In this document: positions 9,124 to 17,264 of the stretch, piece by piece | How positions within the stretch are numbered: the first letter of the stretch is position 1 | How the letters are laid out: the number at the start of each line of letters is the position of its first letter | NCBI RefSeq assembly: GCF_003044275.1 | Contig: NZ_PZPL01000001.1 | Coordinates: forward strand, 3,224,001-3,288,000 | Direction: 5' to 3' | Length of the DNA: 64,000 bases | From: Rathayibacter caricis DSM 15933 | GTDB taxonomy: Bacteria > Actinomycetota > Actinomycetes > Actinomycetales > Microbacteriaceae | Translations under genes and position numbers: made by a program | The notes under the pieces: generated by a model | Databases searched by the model: none | What the model was told of the DNA's origin: nothing | Seen by the model: the letters and a program-made list of their open reading frames with translations, nothing else

Positions 9124-9302
9124 GCATCCGATCCCGGACGCAGGTCGCGTGCGTCCGTCTGGGTCCCCTCCACCTTGGCAAAACCCTCGGCGGAGAGAGC
9201 CGGAGAACGCCCGGCGGCTTCGTTTCCCGTACAGGCCCGCGGACGGGCGGGCTCCGCTCCTCGGGCTCGACTCCGCGCTGGTACGGTGTGCGAGACCGGC
9301 CC

Positions 9303-9328
9303 GGCACGCTGTACCGGTACACCGTGCC
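9303..9328. promoter_or_regulatory. Palindromic operator upstream of the TetR gene
   Basis: A 26-base near-perfect palindrome: outer arms GGCACG and CGTGCC around the perfect 12-base core TGTACCGGTACA, with one mismatched symmetric pair. Its position 46 bases before the TetR ATG, inside the likely 5' leader, is typical of autorepression by TetR-family dimers. A possible -10 (TACGGT, 9282-9287) lies just upstream. Confidence 0.8.
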
Positions 9329-9373
9329 AGTGTCGGGGTGGGACGCGGACAGACCGATCAGGAGGAGGATCCG

Positions 9374-9952
9374 ATGAACCGACGCGAGGAGATCCTCCGG
9401 GCGGCCCGGGCGCTCGCAGCCGAGCACGGAGTCGCGGCGCTGAGCGTCCGTGCCGTCGCGGCGCGCGCGGGCATCGGGGCCAGCACGTTGCGCCACCACT
9501 TCCCCACGCAGCGTGCTCTCTACGACGCGGTGGTCGCGGAGCTCTTCGACCCCGGTCTCGGCGATCTGCGGATCGACGACCGGCGCGTCGATCCGCTCGA
9601 GAGACTGCTGGAGTGCGTCGGGCAGTTCCTTCCGGCCGAGGACGCCCCTCCCGCCCTGGGCGGCTGGTTCGCGCTCCACGCGGCGTCCGCCGGTCCGGGC
9701 TCGACGGAGCAGGGCCGCGCTCTGGTCGCCGCCCTCGACGCGAGCAGCCGCGCGAGCACCGTGCGCTGGATCGATCTGCTCGCCGAGGAGGGCGTGCTGC
9801 GGCGCGGTCCGCTCGAGCAGCACGTGGAGCTGATCCTCGCGCTCGTCGACGGACTGCGGCTGCGGATGCTCGTGCCCGGGAGCGGGACCACTCCGGGCCG
9901 AGCGCTCGTCCTCCTGGCGGCGACCCTCGAGCGGGCCGTGATCCGCGACTGA
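9374..9952 (+). CDS. TetR/AcrR-family transcriptional regulator
   Basis: A 192-residue regulator with an N-terminal TetR helix-turn-helix: [16 protein letters not shown], then [22 protein letters not shown], residues about 4-45. The C-terminal ligand-binding half is of unknown specificity. The ATG at 9374 has a strong AGGAGGAT site 5 bases upstream, and the long open frame before it is not coding. The upstream palindrome at 9303 suggests self-repression and possibly control of the divergent 77-residue gene. The effector cannot be deduced. Confidence 0.93.
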   Translation: MNRREEILRAARALAAEHGVAALSVRAVAARAGIGASTLRHHFPTQRALYDAVVAELFDPGLGDLRIDDRRVDPLERLLECVGQFLPAEDAPPALGGWFALHAASAGPGSTEQGRALVAALDASSRASTVRWIDLLAEEGVLRRGPLEQHVELILALVDGLRLRMLVPGSGTTPGRALVLLAATLERAVIRD

Positions 9953-9955
9953 TCG

Positions 9956-10147
9956 TCAGTCCGAGGCGCGGAGTCGTGTCGCCAGCGCGTCGAGCTCCCG
10001 ACCGAGCACGTCGGACTCCTGCGCGGCGAGTCCGCGGGCGAGCGCGTCCCGCTGCCGATCGTCGAGGGCGTCCGCCGCGACGAGCCCTTCCAGCATCGAG
10101 ACGAGATCGGCGAGTGCCGCCGCGTCCCGTCGATCGAGCCCGTCCAT
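9956..10147 (-). CDS. Small acidic helical protein, related to the one at 8890-9123
   Basis: A 63-residue protein of unknown function. The ATG at 10147 has a strong GAGGAGG site 5-6 bases upstream, which decides the start and supports the gene. Predicted helical, with [10 protein letters not shown] in the middle and [10 protein letters not shown] near the end, matching the 77-residue protein upstream of the TetR gene. It converges with the TetR gene: only 3 bases separate the stops, and the two TGA codons pair in the small palindrome GACTGA-tcg-TCAGTC (9947-9961). Confidence 0.75.
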   Translation of the reverse strand: MDGLDRRDAAALADLVSMLEGLVAADALDDRQRDALARGLAAQESDVLGRELDALATRLRASD

Positions 10148-10316
10148 CACGCCTCCTCGCGCCCGGGACAGTCTGCGCGCGGACCACCGGGGAGCGCTCC
10201 CCCCGGTGCGCGTTCGGTACAGCGCCGCTGGCAACCCTCTTGTCGATGATCCGGATCCGGCGTGGGCTGGACTCCTCCCACCGCCGCCGTGCGGCTTCTC
10301 GACGAAAGGCGCAGCC

Positions 10317-10694
10317 ATGCTCTCCGACTCACCCATCGGCCCCGTCCTCCTCTCCCAGGACCTCGCCGCCTCGCGCGCGTTCTACGCCGACGCCCTCGGC
10401 CTGGAGGTGCTGGAGGAGTCCGACTCCGCCATCGCCTACTCGACGGGAGGGACGCGCCTGACGGTCACCGCCAGCACGACGGGCTCGAAGGACGAGCAGA
10501 CGAAGGCGGCCTGGCGCGTCGAGGATCTCCGCGCCGAGCTCGAGGCCCTCGCGGCGCGCGGGGTGACGCCGGAGGACTACGACAGCGACGAGCTGCGCAC
10601 CGTCGACGGCGTCGCCGATCGCGGCAGCGTCTGGGCGGCCTGGATCCTCGACCCCGACGGCAACGCGCTGGGCATCGAGCAGCCGAAGGACTGA
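10317..10694 (+). CDS. VOC-superfamily (glyoxalase/bleomycin-resistance-like) protein
   Basis: A 125-residue single-domain VOC protein: an opening strand [22 protein letters not shown] and the closing [11 protein letters not shown] metal-site region. The Glu of the last strand is present, but the other usual metal ligands are not obvious (AWRVEDL and WILDPDGN in their place), so it may be a binding protein rather than an enzyme. The ATG at 10317 follows GAAAGG. It is divergent from the 63-residue gene. Substrate unknown. Confidence 0.85.
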   Translation: MLSDSPIGPVLLSQDLAASRAFYADALGLEVLEESDSAIAYSTGGTRLTVTASTTGSKDEQTKAAWRVEDLRAELEALAARGVTPEDYDSDELRTVDGVADRGSVWAAWILDPDGNALGIEQPKD

Positions 10695-10729
10695 TCGTCG
10701 AGGCGATCAGCGCGCCCTAGAATCGCCCC

Positions 10730-11290
10730 ATGTCCGACGACTCCCCCCGCACTCCCGCGCCCGGATGGTACCCGCACCCCGCCGACATCGGCTCGGAGCT
10801 CTACTGGGACGGCTCGGCCTGGACCGACCGGTCGCGCCCGTCCGCTCCGCAGGCCCCGCTGTACGGCACGCCGAGCGCGCCCCAGGCCGGTTCGCCCGGA
10901 ACGGCGTACGGCACCCCTCCGGCAGCGCCTTACGGCACGGACCCGGCGGTCCCGTCCGCACCGTACGGAGCGGACCCGTACTCGGCCGCCCCGTACGGAG
11001 CGAACCCGTACGCCGCGAACCCGTACGACTCCACCGCCGCCTCCGGCCGCAACCCGATGGCCGTCGCGAGCCTCGTGATGGGGATCCTCAGCCTCGTGTT
11101 CAACGTCCTGTTCGTCCCCTCGATCCTCGCCATCGTCTTCGCGGTCCGTGGCCGGGCCGCGGCGACGGCGACCGGGATCGGACGGGGCATGGCGACCGCC
11201 GGTCTGATCACGGGCATCGTGGGCATCGCCGTCGGTGGCCTCATGTTCCTCGTCAACGTCGCCGGGTTCCTCGCCGAGCTCGGCAGCTGA
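10730..11290 (+). CDS. DUF2510 / DUF4190 membrane protein
   Basis: A 186-residue actinobacterial protein with three parts. The N-terminal DUF2510 motif (GWYPHPADIGSELYWDG, then WTDRSRP) covers residues about 12-35. A low-complexity Pro/Ala/Tyr/Gly linker follows with repeated PYGAxPY-like units (residues about 45-102). A DUF4190 module with two transmembrane helices and a GIGRGMATAGLI turn covers about 108-180. Such proteins are membrane-anchored with a cytoplasmic DUF2510 tail; function unknown. The next gene starts 37 bases downstream. Confidence 0.88.
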   Translation: MSDDSPRTPAPGWYPHPADIGSELYWDGSAWTDRSRPSAPQAPLYGTPSAPQAGSPGTAYGTPPAAPYGTDPAVPSAPYGADPYSAAPYGANPYAANPYDSTAASGRNPMAVASLVMGILSLVFNVLFVPSILAIVFAVRGRAAATATGIGRGMATAGLITGIVGIAVGGLMFLVNVAGFLAELGS

Positions 11291-11327
11291 GCCGGGTGCG
11301 CCGCCCCGCTTCCTCCTCGATGCACCG

Positions 11328-12533
11328 ATGACGCCGCGCCGGAGCGCCCCCTGGCTCTTCGTCGTCGCCGTCTCGCTCGTCGCCCTGGTCCTCCGCGGCC
11401 CGATCGTGGCGGTCGCCCCGGTGATCGACGCCGTCCGCGACGATCTGGCCCTGTCCTCCGGTCAGGCCGGGATCCTCACGAGCATCCCCGTGCTCTGCTT
11501 CTCTCTGGCGACTCCGCTCGCGCTCCTGGTGATCCGGCGCGCCGGACCGGACGCCGCCGTGACGGCGACGGTCCTCGGAGTCGCCCTGGGTACCGTCGTC
11601 CGCTCGGCCGGCGACACCGTCGCGGTCGTCGCGGGGACGATCCTCATCGGCGTCTTCATCACGATCGGCAACGTCGTCGTCCCGGTCGTCATCCGGCGCG
11701 ACGTCCCTGCCCGGCGGGTCGACCTCACCACGGGCGTCTACACGGCGGCGCTCAACATCGGCTCGACGGTCACCTCCCTCGGCACGGCACCCCTGGCGAA
11801 CGCGCTCGGCTGGCGCGGGGCCCTGCTGGCCTGGCTCCTCCTGTCGGCACTCGCGCTGCTGGGCTGGCTCGCCGTCGCGGGCCCCTCCGGCGCCTTCCGG
11901 CCCGTCCCCCGGCCGGTGCCGCCCGCCGGCCTCGCCGCCGCTCCCCCGCGCGTCTTCCGCAGCGCCACGGTGCTCGCGCTCGCGGTCTGCTTCTCGAGCC
12001 AGGCGTTCTCCTACTACGGCGTGACCGCGTGGCTGCCGAGCCTCCTCGTCGATCGCAACGGCTTCTCGGTCGAGACCGCCGGAGCGAGCTCCTCCGTCTT
12101 CCAGGTCGCCGCCGTCGTGGGTGCGCTCGGCGTCCCGCTGCTCGTCCGCCGGCTCGCGCCGCTGGGCAGCATCGCGCTCGTCGGCTCGCTCTGGTGCACG
12201 GTCCCCGCCGGCCTGCTGCTCGCGCCCGACCTCTGGGCGCTGTGGTGCGCTCTGGGCGGCATCGCGCAGGGCGGCGGATTCACGGTGGTGTTCGTCCTCG
12301 TGGTCCGGCTCTCGCAGTCCGACGCCCACGCCTCCCGGCTCTCGGCGACCGTCCAGGGCATCGGCTACGCGGTCGCCGCGACGGCGCCCACCGTCCTCGG
12401 CATCGCGCACGACACGAGCGGCGGGTGGGACGCTCCCCTGCTCGTCGTCCTCGCGTCGACGACGTCGTTCCTCGTCTTCGGAACGATCGCCGCCGCGAGG
12501 CAGCGGCGGGCCCCGCGACCCCCGGTCGGCTGA
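11328..12533 (+). CDS. MFS transporter, CynX/NimT-like
   Basis: A 401-residue integral membrane protein with about 12 hydrophobic segments. The N-terminus (VLRGPIVAVAPVIDAV, then AGILTSIPVLCFSLATP) matches the CynX/NimT branch of the major facilitator superfamily, named after cyanate and nitroimidazole transport. The ATG at 11328 puts the first helix directly after a short basic tail; longer in-frame extensions overlap the previous gene and look non-coding. The substrate cannot be told from sequence. Confidence 0.87.
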   Translation: MTPRRSAPWLFVVAVSLVALVLRGPIVAVAPVIDAVRDDLALSSGQAGILTSIPVLCFSLATPLALLVIRRAGPDAAVTATVLGVALGTVVRSAGDTVAVVAGTILIGVFITIGNVVVPVVIRRDVPARRVDLTTGVYTAALNIGSTVTSLGTAPLANALGWRGALLAWLLLSALALLGWLAVAGPSGAFRPVPRPVPPAGLAAAPPRVFRSATVLALAVCFSSQAFSYYGVTAWLPSLLVDRNGFSVETAGASSSVFQVAAVVGALGVPLLVRRLAPLGSIALVGSLWCTVPAGLLLAPDLWALWCALGGIAQGGGFTVVFVLVVRLSQSDAHASRLSATVQGIGYAVAATAPTVLGIAHDTSGGWDAPLLVVLASTTSFLVFGTIAAARQRRAPRPPVG

Positions 12534-12605
12534 GCGCCTCCTGACAGCGCGGGGCACCGCCGTCAAGGGCCACCGCCGGATCGCCGAGCGCCGTAGCGTG
12601 GCCGC

Positions 12606-13694
12606 ATGGCCGAGAAGAGCACGACCCGCGAGAAGAGCGCGCCCGCACCCGACGACAGGCGCAAGCCCGACGAGCTGAGCGACCTGACGAAGCGGTCGTG
12701 GGGCTACGTGCTGAAGAAGACGATGCGCGAGTTCGGCGCCGACCAGTGCACCGACCTCGCCGCAGCACTCACGTACTACGCCGTCCTCGCACTGTTCCCG
12801 GCGCTGCTGGCGATCGTCTCGGTCCTCGGCCTCTTCGGCCAGGCGCAGGCCACCACCGACACCGTGCTCGAGCTGGTCGGGAACCTCGCCTCCGCGCAGG
12901 TCGTCGACGTCCTGCGCGAGCCCATCCAGTCGCTGACGAGCTCTCCGGCCGCGGGAGTCGCGTTCGTCACCGGTATCGTCGGCGCCCTCTGGTCGGCATC
13001 CGGCTACGTCGGCGCGTTCGGCCGCGCCATGAACCGCGTCTACGAGATCGACGAGGGACGTCCGTTCTGGAAGCTGCGCCCGACGATGCTCGGCGTGACG
13101 CTCGCCACGGTCGTGCTGATCGTCGTCGCCGCGCTGATCCTCGTGCTCAGCGGCCCCGTGGCCGAGGCCGTGGGCGACGTGGTCGGCCTCGGCTCCTCCG
13201 CTCTGCTGGTCTGGAACATCGCGAAGTGGCCCGTGCTGCTCGTCATCGCGATCGTGATCGTCGCGATCCTCTACTACTGGGCGCCGAACATCCGTCAGCC
13301 GAAGTTCCGCTGGATCGGAGCGGGCTCGGTCCTCGCTCTGCTGATCTGGCTCGTCGCCTCGATCGGCTTCGGCTTCTACGTCGCCAACTTCTCGAACTAC
13401 GACAAGACCTACGGCTCGCTCGGCGCGGTGATCGTCTTCCTCCTCTGGATCTGGATCACCAACATCGCGCTGCTCTTCGGAGCGGAGTTCGACGCGGAGC
13501 TCGAGCGCGGTCGCGAGCTGCAGGCGGGCATCGAGGCGGAGGAGACCATCCAGCTCCCGCCGCGCGACACCGCCGCCAGTGAGAAGAAGGCGGCCGTGCA
13601 CGAGCAGGACCTGCGCGACGGCCGGTGGCTGCGCCTCGCGTCCGAGAACAAGGAGTCGGCGCAGGACGAGAAGAAGGACGACTCCGCGAAGTGA
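12606..13694 (+). CDS. YihY/BrkB-family inner-membrane protein
   Basis: A 362-residue YihY/virulence-factor-BrkB family protein, sometimes mislabelled ribonuclease BN. A charged cytoplasmic N-terminus of about 30 residues precedes the family region with DLAAALTYYAVLALFPALLA (residues about 49-68), GYVGAFGRAMNRVYEI and GSLGAVIVFLLWIWI. Six membrane segments can be seen. The C-terminal 65 residues are charged and Lys/Glu-rich. It converges with the APH-like gene, 10 bases away. The biochemical role of the family is not established. Confidence 0.92.
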   Translation: MAEKSTTREKSAPAPDDRRKPDELSDLTKRSWGYVLKKTMREFGADQCTDLAAALTYYAVLALFPALLAIVSVLGLFGQAQATTDTVLELVGNLASAQVVDVLREPIQSLTSSPAAGVAFVTGIVGALWSASGYVGAFGRAMNRVYEIDEGRPFWKLRPTMLGVTLATVVLIVVAALILVLSGPVAEAVGDVVGLGSSALLVWNIAKWPVLLVIAIVIVAILYYWAPNIRQPKFRWIGAGSVLALLIWLVASIGFGFYVANFSNYDKTYGSLGAVIVFLLWIWITNIALLFGAEFDAELERGRELQAGIEAEETIQLPPRDTAASEKKAAVHEQDLRDGRWLRLASENKESAQDEKKDDSAK

Positions 13695-13704
13695 GCCGCG
13701 GGTC

Positions 13705-14409
13705 TCAGGACTCCGCGGCCCAGAGCGCGCGGTAGGCGGCGGCGCGCTCCTCGTCCGGCGCGATGCCGTACTCCTCGAGCAGGAGGCCGGTGAATCCGTC
13801 TCCGTAGTTCCAGTCGAGGCTTATCGCCGCGACGGCGAGGTCGGCCCAGCGGTCGCCCACTCCGAGGTCGCCGACGTCCACCGTGCCGCTCCAGGAGCCG
13901 TCGTCGTCGATCATCGTATTCGGGGCGCAGGCGTCGCCGTGCACGAGCACGGGCTGTTCGGGCTCCGGCGCCGCCCCGCGGTGGAACCAGGAGTCGTGCC
14001 GGAGCTCCTCCGGCAGGTCGTCCACGGGGACGGCGTGCAGCGCGCGCAGACCCCGCGCGATCGCGCGCACCGCCGTCTCGGGCCGCGCCAGCCAGAGCGG
14101 ATCGACGGCGCTGCGCCCCGCGACCGGTGCCGTGAGCAGCCACTGGCCGCCGTCCTCGTCCCCCTCGTCCAGCACCCGGGGCGCCGGATGACGGCCCTCC
14201 AGCCAGCGCAGCCGCGCCGATTCGCGCCGCAGGTCGATGCCGGTGCCCGCGGGATTCCACTTGAGGTACCCGGTCGGCACGCGGAAGGTCAGCCCGCCCG
14301 CCTGGTTGCGCCACGCGAGCTCCGGACCGCCACCGCCGAGCCGTCGGGCGACCGCCGGGACCACGGCCCCCTCGAGCAAGTACTGCCGCGTGAGGTCCGG
14401 ACCGGTCAT
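13705..14409 (-). CDS. APH(3')-like phosphotransferase family protein
   Basis: A 234-residue protein with the aminoglycoside/choline-kinase fold. The catalytic loop VLVHGDACAPNTMID keeps the Asp and Asn, and the metal-binding loop reads GTVDVGDLGVGDRWADLAV, the same layout as APH(3') enzymes. A true resistance activity is possible but unproven; chromosomal relatives often act on other substrates. The ATG at 14409 lies 6 bases after a TAGGCT -10 box (14416-14421), so the mRNA is probably leaderless. An LldR-type palindrome (14438-14452) falls where its -35 would be. Confidence 0.82.
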   Translation of the reverse strand: MTGPDLTRQYLLEGAVVPAVARRLGGGGPELAWRNQAGGLTFRVPTGYLKWNPAGTGIDLRRESARLRWLEGRHPAPRVLDEGDEDGGQWLLTAPVAGRSAVDPLWLARPETAVRAIARGLRALHAVPVDDLPEELRHDSWFHRGAAPEPEQPVLVHGDACAPNTMIDDDGSWSGTVDVGDLGVGDRWADLAVAAISLDWNYGDGFTGLLLEEYGIAPDEERAAAYRALWAAES

Positions 14410-14437
14410 CCCGACAGCCTAGGCACTGTGCGAGCCC

Positions 14438-14452
14438 TGTGGTCCGACCACA
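14438..14452. promoter_or_regulatory. LldR/FadR-type operator O1
   Basis: A perfect palindrome, TGTGGTC-c-GACCACA. It contains the TGGTCxGACCA core typical of LldR-type GntR/FadR regulators. Its centre is 23 bases from O2, about two helical turns, so the two sites lie on the same face of the DNA. O1 lies over the -35 region of the APH-like gene. Confidence 0.85.
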
Positions 14453-14459
14453 TGCTACG

Positions 14460-14476
14460 GTGTGGTCAGACCACAC
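14460..14476. promoter_or_regulatory. LldR/FadR-type operator O2
   Basis: A perfect 17-base palindrome, GTGTGGTC-a-GACCACAC, ending just before the GAGGAGG ribosome-binding site of the regulator gene. A possible -10 (TACGGT, 14456-14461) overlaps its left edge, so occupancy would block the start of the lldR-lldD transcript. Confidence 0.88.
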
Positions 14477-14489
14477 GAGGAGGAGCGGG

Positions 14490-15212
14490 ATGAGCGACAC
14501 CGTCGAACGCGCGTGGGAGGCCGTCCTCGCCCACGTCGAGGGCCTCCTGCTCACCGGAGCGCTCGCGCCCGGTGACCGCCTCCCGGGTGAGCGCGCCCTC
14601 GCGCTCGAGCTCGGAGTCGGCCGGTCCTCGGTCCGCGAGGCCGTCCGCGTCCTCGAGGTGATGGGGCTGGTGCGCACCCGCTCCGGCTCCGGGCCGGCGG
14701 CGGGCGCCGTGATCGTGGCGCGGCCAACCGGAGGGATGAGCGCACTGCTGCGCCTCCAGGTCGCCGCGAGCGGTTTCGCGGTGGAGGACGTCGTCCGCAC
14801 CCGGCTCGTGCTCGAGACCGCCGTCGTCGACGACCTGGCCCGGACCCACCGTCCGGCTCTGGGCGAGAGCCGCGAGCTCCTCGATGCGATGGACGCCGAG
14901 GTGCTCGACCACGACGCGTTCCTCGCCCTCGACGCGCAGTTCCACCTCTCGCTCGCCGAGGCGTCCGGGAACGCGGTGATCGCGGCGATGACCGCGGGCC
15001 TGCGCGACGCGGTCGAGAGCTACGTGATCACCGCCGCGCGCACCCTGCCCGACTGGCCGCGGACCAGGGATCGACTCCGCTCGGAGCACCGCGCCCTGGT
15101 CGCCGCGATCGCGGCCGCCGACCCCGACCGCGCCCGCGCGCTCGTCGAGGCCCACATCTCCGGCTACTACGCCGAGACCCACCTGACACCCACCGGAGCG
15201 GAGAAGGACTGA
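14490..15212 (+). CDS. lldR: GntR/FadR-family regulator, probably lactate-responsive (LldR)
   Basis: A 240-residue regulator. The winged helix ([32 protein letters not shown], residues about 30-61) is followed by an FCD ligand-binding domain with the metal/ligand residues of [25 protein letters not shown] and EAHISGYY. The ATG at 14490 has GAGGAGGAG upstream; an in-frame start 51 bases earlier would read through both operators and is rejected. The gene is 2 bases from lldD, and the two palindromes upstream fit autoregulation and control by lactate. The specificity is inferred from the neighbour. Confidence 0.88.
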   Translation: MSDTVERAWEAVLAHVEGLLLTGALAPGDRLPGERALALELGVGRSSVREAVRVLEVMGLVRTRSGSGPAAGAVIVARPTGGMSALLRLQVAASGFAVEDVVRTRLVLETAVVDDLARTHRPALGESRELLDAMDAEVLDHDAFLALDAQFHLSLAEASGNAVIAAMTAGLRDAVESYVITAARTLPDWPRTRDRLRSEHRALVAAIAAADPDRARALVEAHISGYYAETHLTPTGAEKD

Positions 15213-15214
15213 CC

Positions 15215-16486
15215 ATGGTCGACCGACGAATCCCGAAGGTGCGCGACCTCGCGCCCCTCATGCAGTTCAAGAAGCCCGAGCTCGACCTCAAGAAGGCCCG
15301 GCTCGACAAGGCGCTGACGATCCACGACCTCCAGCGCATCGCGAAGCGCCGGACGCCCAAGGCGGCGTTCGACTACACGGAGGGAGCCGCCGAGGCCGAG
15401 ATCTCGCTGGGCCGTGCGCGCCAGGCGTTCGAGGACATCCAGTTCAATCCGGCGATCCTGCGCGACGTCTCGGAGGTCAGAACCGGCTGGGACGTCCTCG
15501 GCGCTCCCGTCTCGCTCCCCTTCGGCATCGCGCCGACCGGCTTCACCCGGATGATGCAGACCGAGGGCGAGATCGCCGGCGCGCGCAACGCGGCCAAGTG
15601 GGGCATCCCCTTCTCGCTCTCCACCATGGGCACCACCGCCATCGAGGACGTGAAGGCCGCGAACCCCGACGGCCGCAACTGGTTCCAGCTGTACATGTGG
15701 AAGGACCGCGACCGCTCGATGGCGCTCGTGGAGCGCGCGGCCGCGTCAGGCTTCGACACGCTCCTGGTGACGGTCGACGTCCCCGTCGCGGGTGCGCGCC
15801 TCCGCGACAAGCGCAACGGCTTCTCGATCCCGCCGCAGCTGACGCTGGGCACCGTGGTGAACGCGATGCCGCGCCCGTGGTGGTGGGTCGACTTCCTCAC
15901 GACCGAGCCGCTGTCGTTCGCGTCGCTCGACCGCTGGTCCGGCACCGTCGGCGAGCTGCTCGACACCATGTTCGATCCCACCGTCGGCTTCGAGGACCTC
16001 GCCTGGATCCGCGACCAGTGGCCCGGGAAGATCGTCGTCAAGGGCGTCCAGACGGTCGACGACGCACGTCGCGTGGCCGAGCTCGGCGTCGACGGCGTCG
16101 TCCTCTCGAACCACGGCGGCCGCCAGCTCGATCGCGCTCCGATCCCCTTCCACCTCCTCCCGGACGTGGTGCGCGAGGTCGGCACGGGCAGCACGTCCGG
16201 CATGGAGATCCACCTCGACACCGGCATCATGTCCGGCGCCGACATCGTGGCCTCGATCGCCCTCGGCGCGCGCTTCACCTTGGTCGGCCGCGCCTACCTG
16301 TACGGCCTGATGGCCGGCGGCGAGGCGGGCGTGAACCGGATGATCGAGATCCTGTCCGAGCAGATCACGCGCACCATGCGCCTGCTGGGCGTGAACTCGC
16401 TCGAGGAGCTGAACCCCTCGCACGTCACGCAGCTCGAGCGTCTGGTGCCGCGCGCGGTCTCTCCGCAGTTCGTCCTCGCCGACTGA
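15215..16486 (+). CDS. lldD: FMN-dependent L-lactate dehydrogenase (alpha-hydroxy acid oxidase family)
   Basis: A 423-residue quinone-linked flavoenzyme that oxidises L-lactate to pyruvate. Visible are [13 protein letters not shown] (FMN-domain Tyr), [44 protein letters not shown] and the active-site [10 protein letters not shown] with its catalytic His. The N-terminus of about 35 residues is longer than in E. coli LldD, as in other actinobacteria. It follows lldR directly (TGA-CC-ATG), which is the main reason to prefer lactate over other hydroxy acids. No lactate permease is adjacent. Confidence 0.92.
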   Translation: MVDRRIPKVRDLAPLMQFKKPELDLKKARLDKALTIHDLQRIAKRRTPKAAFDYTEGAAEAEISLGRARQAFEDIQFNPAILRDVSEVRTGWDVLGAPVSLPFGIAPTGFTRMMQTEGEIAGARNAAKWGIPFSLSTMGTTAIEDVKAANPDGRNWFQLYMWKDRDRSMALVERAAASGFDTLLVTVDVPVAGARLRDKRNGFSIPPQLTLGTVVNAMPRPWWWVDFLTTEPLSFASLDRWSGTVGELLDTMFDPTVGFEDLAWIRDQWPGKIVVKGVQTVDDARRVAELGVDGVVLSNHGGRQLDRAPIPFHLLPDVVREVGTGSTSGMEIHLDTGIMSGADIVASIALGARFTLVGRAYLYGLMAGGEAGVNRMIEILSEQITRTMRLLGVNSLEELNPSHVTQLERLVPRAVSPQFVLAD

Positions 16487-16492
16487 GGCTCC

Positions 16493-16519
16493 GTCGGGGC
16501 GTCCGGCCGGCGCCCCGAC
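16493..16519. terminator. Bidirectional terminator between lldD and the reductase gene
   Basis: Stem GTCGGGGCG (16493-16501) with CGCCCCGAC (16511-16519), loop of 9. The convergent stop codons TGA/TCA sit just outside and can extend the stem (TGAG with CTCA). It serves both converging genes. Confidence 0.7.
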
Positions 16520-16520
16520 C

Positions 16521-17264
16521 TCAGCGTGCGCGCAGGTAGCGCAGCAGCAGGGTGTCACCGGAGGCGAGGACGTGCGCGAGGCGCTGCACCCTCGCCTCCG
16601 CCTCGCCCCGGGCGATCCGGCCGGCTTCGCCGGCCTCGAGCGTCGGGCTGACGGTGAGGTCGAGCTCGTCGACCACGTCGTGCGCGAGGAGGGTGCCCAG
16701 GAACCCCGGTCCGCCCTCGCAGTGGATCCTGGCGAGCCCGCGATCGGCGAGGGCGTCGCGCATCCGCACCGCGTCCAGATCCTCCTCGCCGCAGACCAGC
16801 ACGTCCGCCACCTCGGCGAGCTCCTCGCGCCGACGGGCGGGAGACGCTCCGGTGGTGACCACGACCGGGCGCACCGGGGCCTCGGTGAAGATCCGCGAGG
16901 CCGGGTCCAGGTCCAGCGAGCCCGAGACGATCGCGAACACCGGATGCGCGGGGCGCCCCTCGGCGGAGCGCGCCGCGGCCGACTCCTCCCCCAGCACCAT
17001 CGGCCCGTAGCCCTCGGTGCGGACCGTGCCCGCCGCGACCAGCACCACGTCGGCGAGACGACGGAGGAGGTCGAAGACCCGCTCGTCCGCGTCCCCGCCC
17101 AGCGCGCCCGAGACGCCCTCCCGGGTGACCGCTCCGTCGATGCTCGAGACGAAATTCACCCGCAGCCACGGCTCGGAGGTCTCGGCCGAGTAGAGCGCGA
17201 GGAGCGCGTCGTCGTCGAGCGCCGCGAGCGGGGACGGGTGCAGGCGGTCGATCGCGGCGCTCAT
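16521..17264 (-). CDS. RibD C-terminal-like pyrimidine reductase/dihydrofolate-reductase-fold protein
   Basis: A 247-residue protein of the RibD C-terminal domain family (NADPH-dependent reductase fold): LRVNFVSSIDGAVTREG, then VVLVAAGTVRTEGYGPMVL (residues about 80-98) and the dinucleotide-loop IHCEGGPGFLGTLLAHDVVDELDLTVSP region. The ATG at 17264 overlaps the stop of the folP2-like gene as ATGA, which decides the start. Substrate unknown: it could be a deazaflavin, riboflavin or pterin intermediate. Coupling to a DHPS homologue favours pterin chemistry, but only weakly. Confidence 0.82.
   Translation of the reverse strand: MSAAIDRLHPSPLAALDDDALLALYSAETSEPWLRVNFVSSIDGAVTREGVSGALGGDADERVFDLLRRLADVVLVAAGTVRTEGYGPMVLGEESAAARSAEGRPAHPVFAIVSGSLDLDPASRIFTEAPVRPVVVTTGASPARRREELAEVADVLVCGEEDLDAVRMRDALADRGLARIHCEGGPGFLGTLLAHDVVDELDLTVSPTLEAGEAGRIARGEAEARVQRLAHVLASGDTLLLRYLRAR

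Noticed and set aside
8793..10187. N-terminal extension of the thrS frame through the TetR region
   Set aside because: It would cross the TetR gene and its operator and carries no ThrRS sequence. GTG at 8792 has a good ribosome-binding site.
14439..14489. Upstream ATG for lldR
   Set aside because: It would place both operators inside the coding region and ignore the strong GAGGAGGAG site before 14490.
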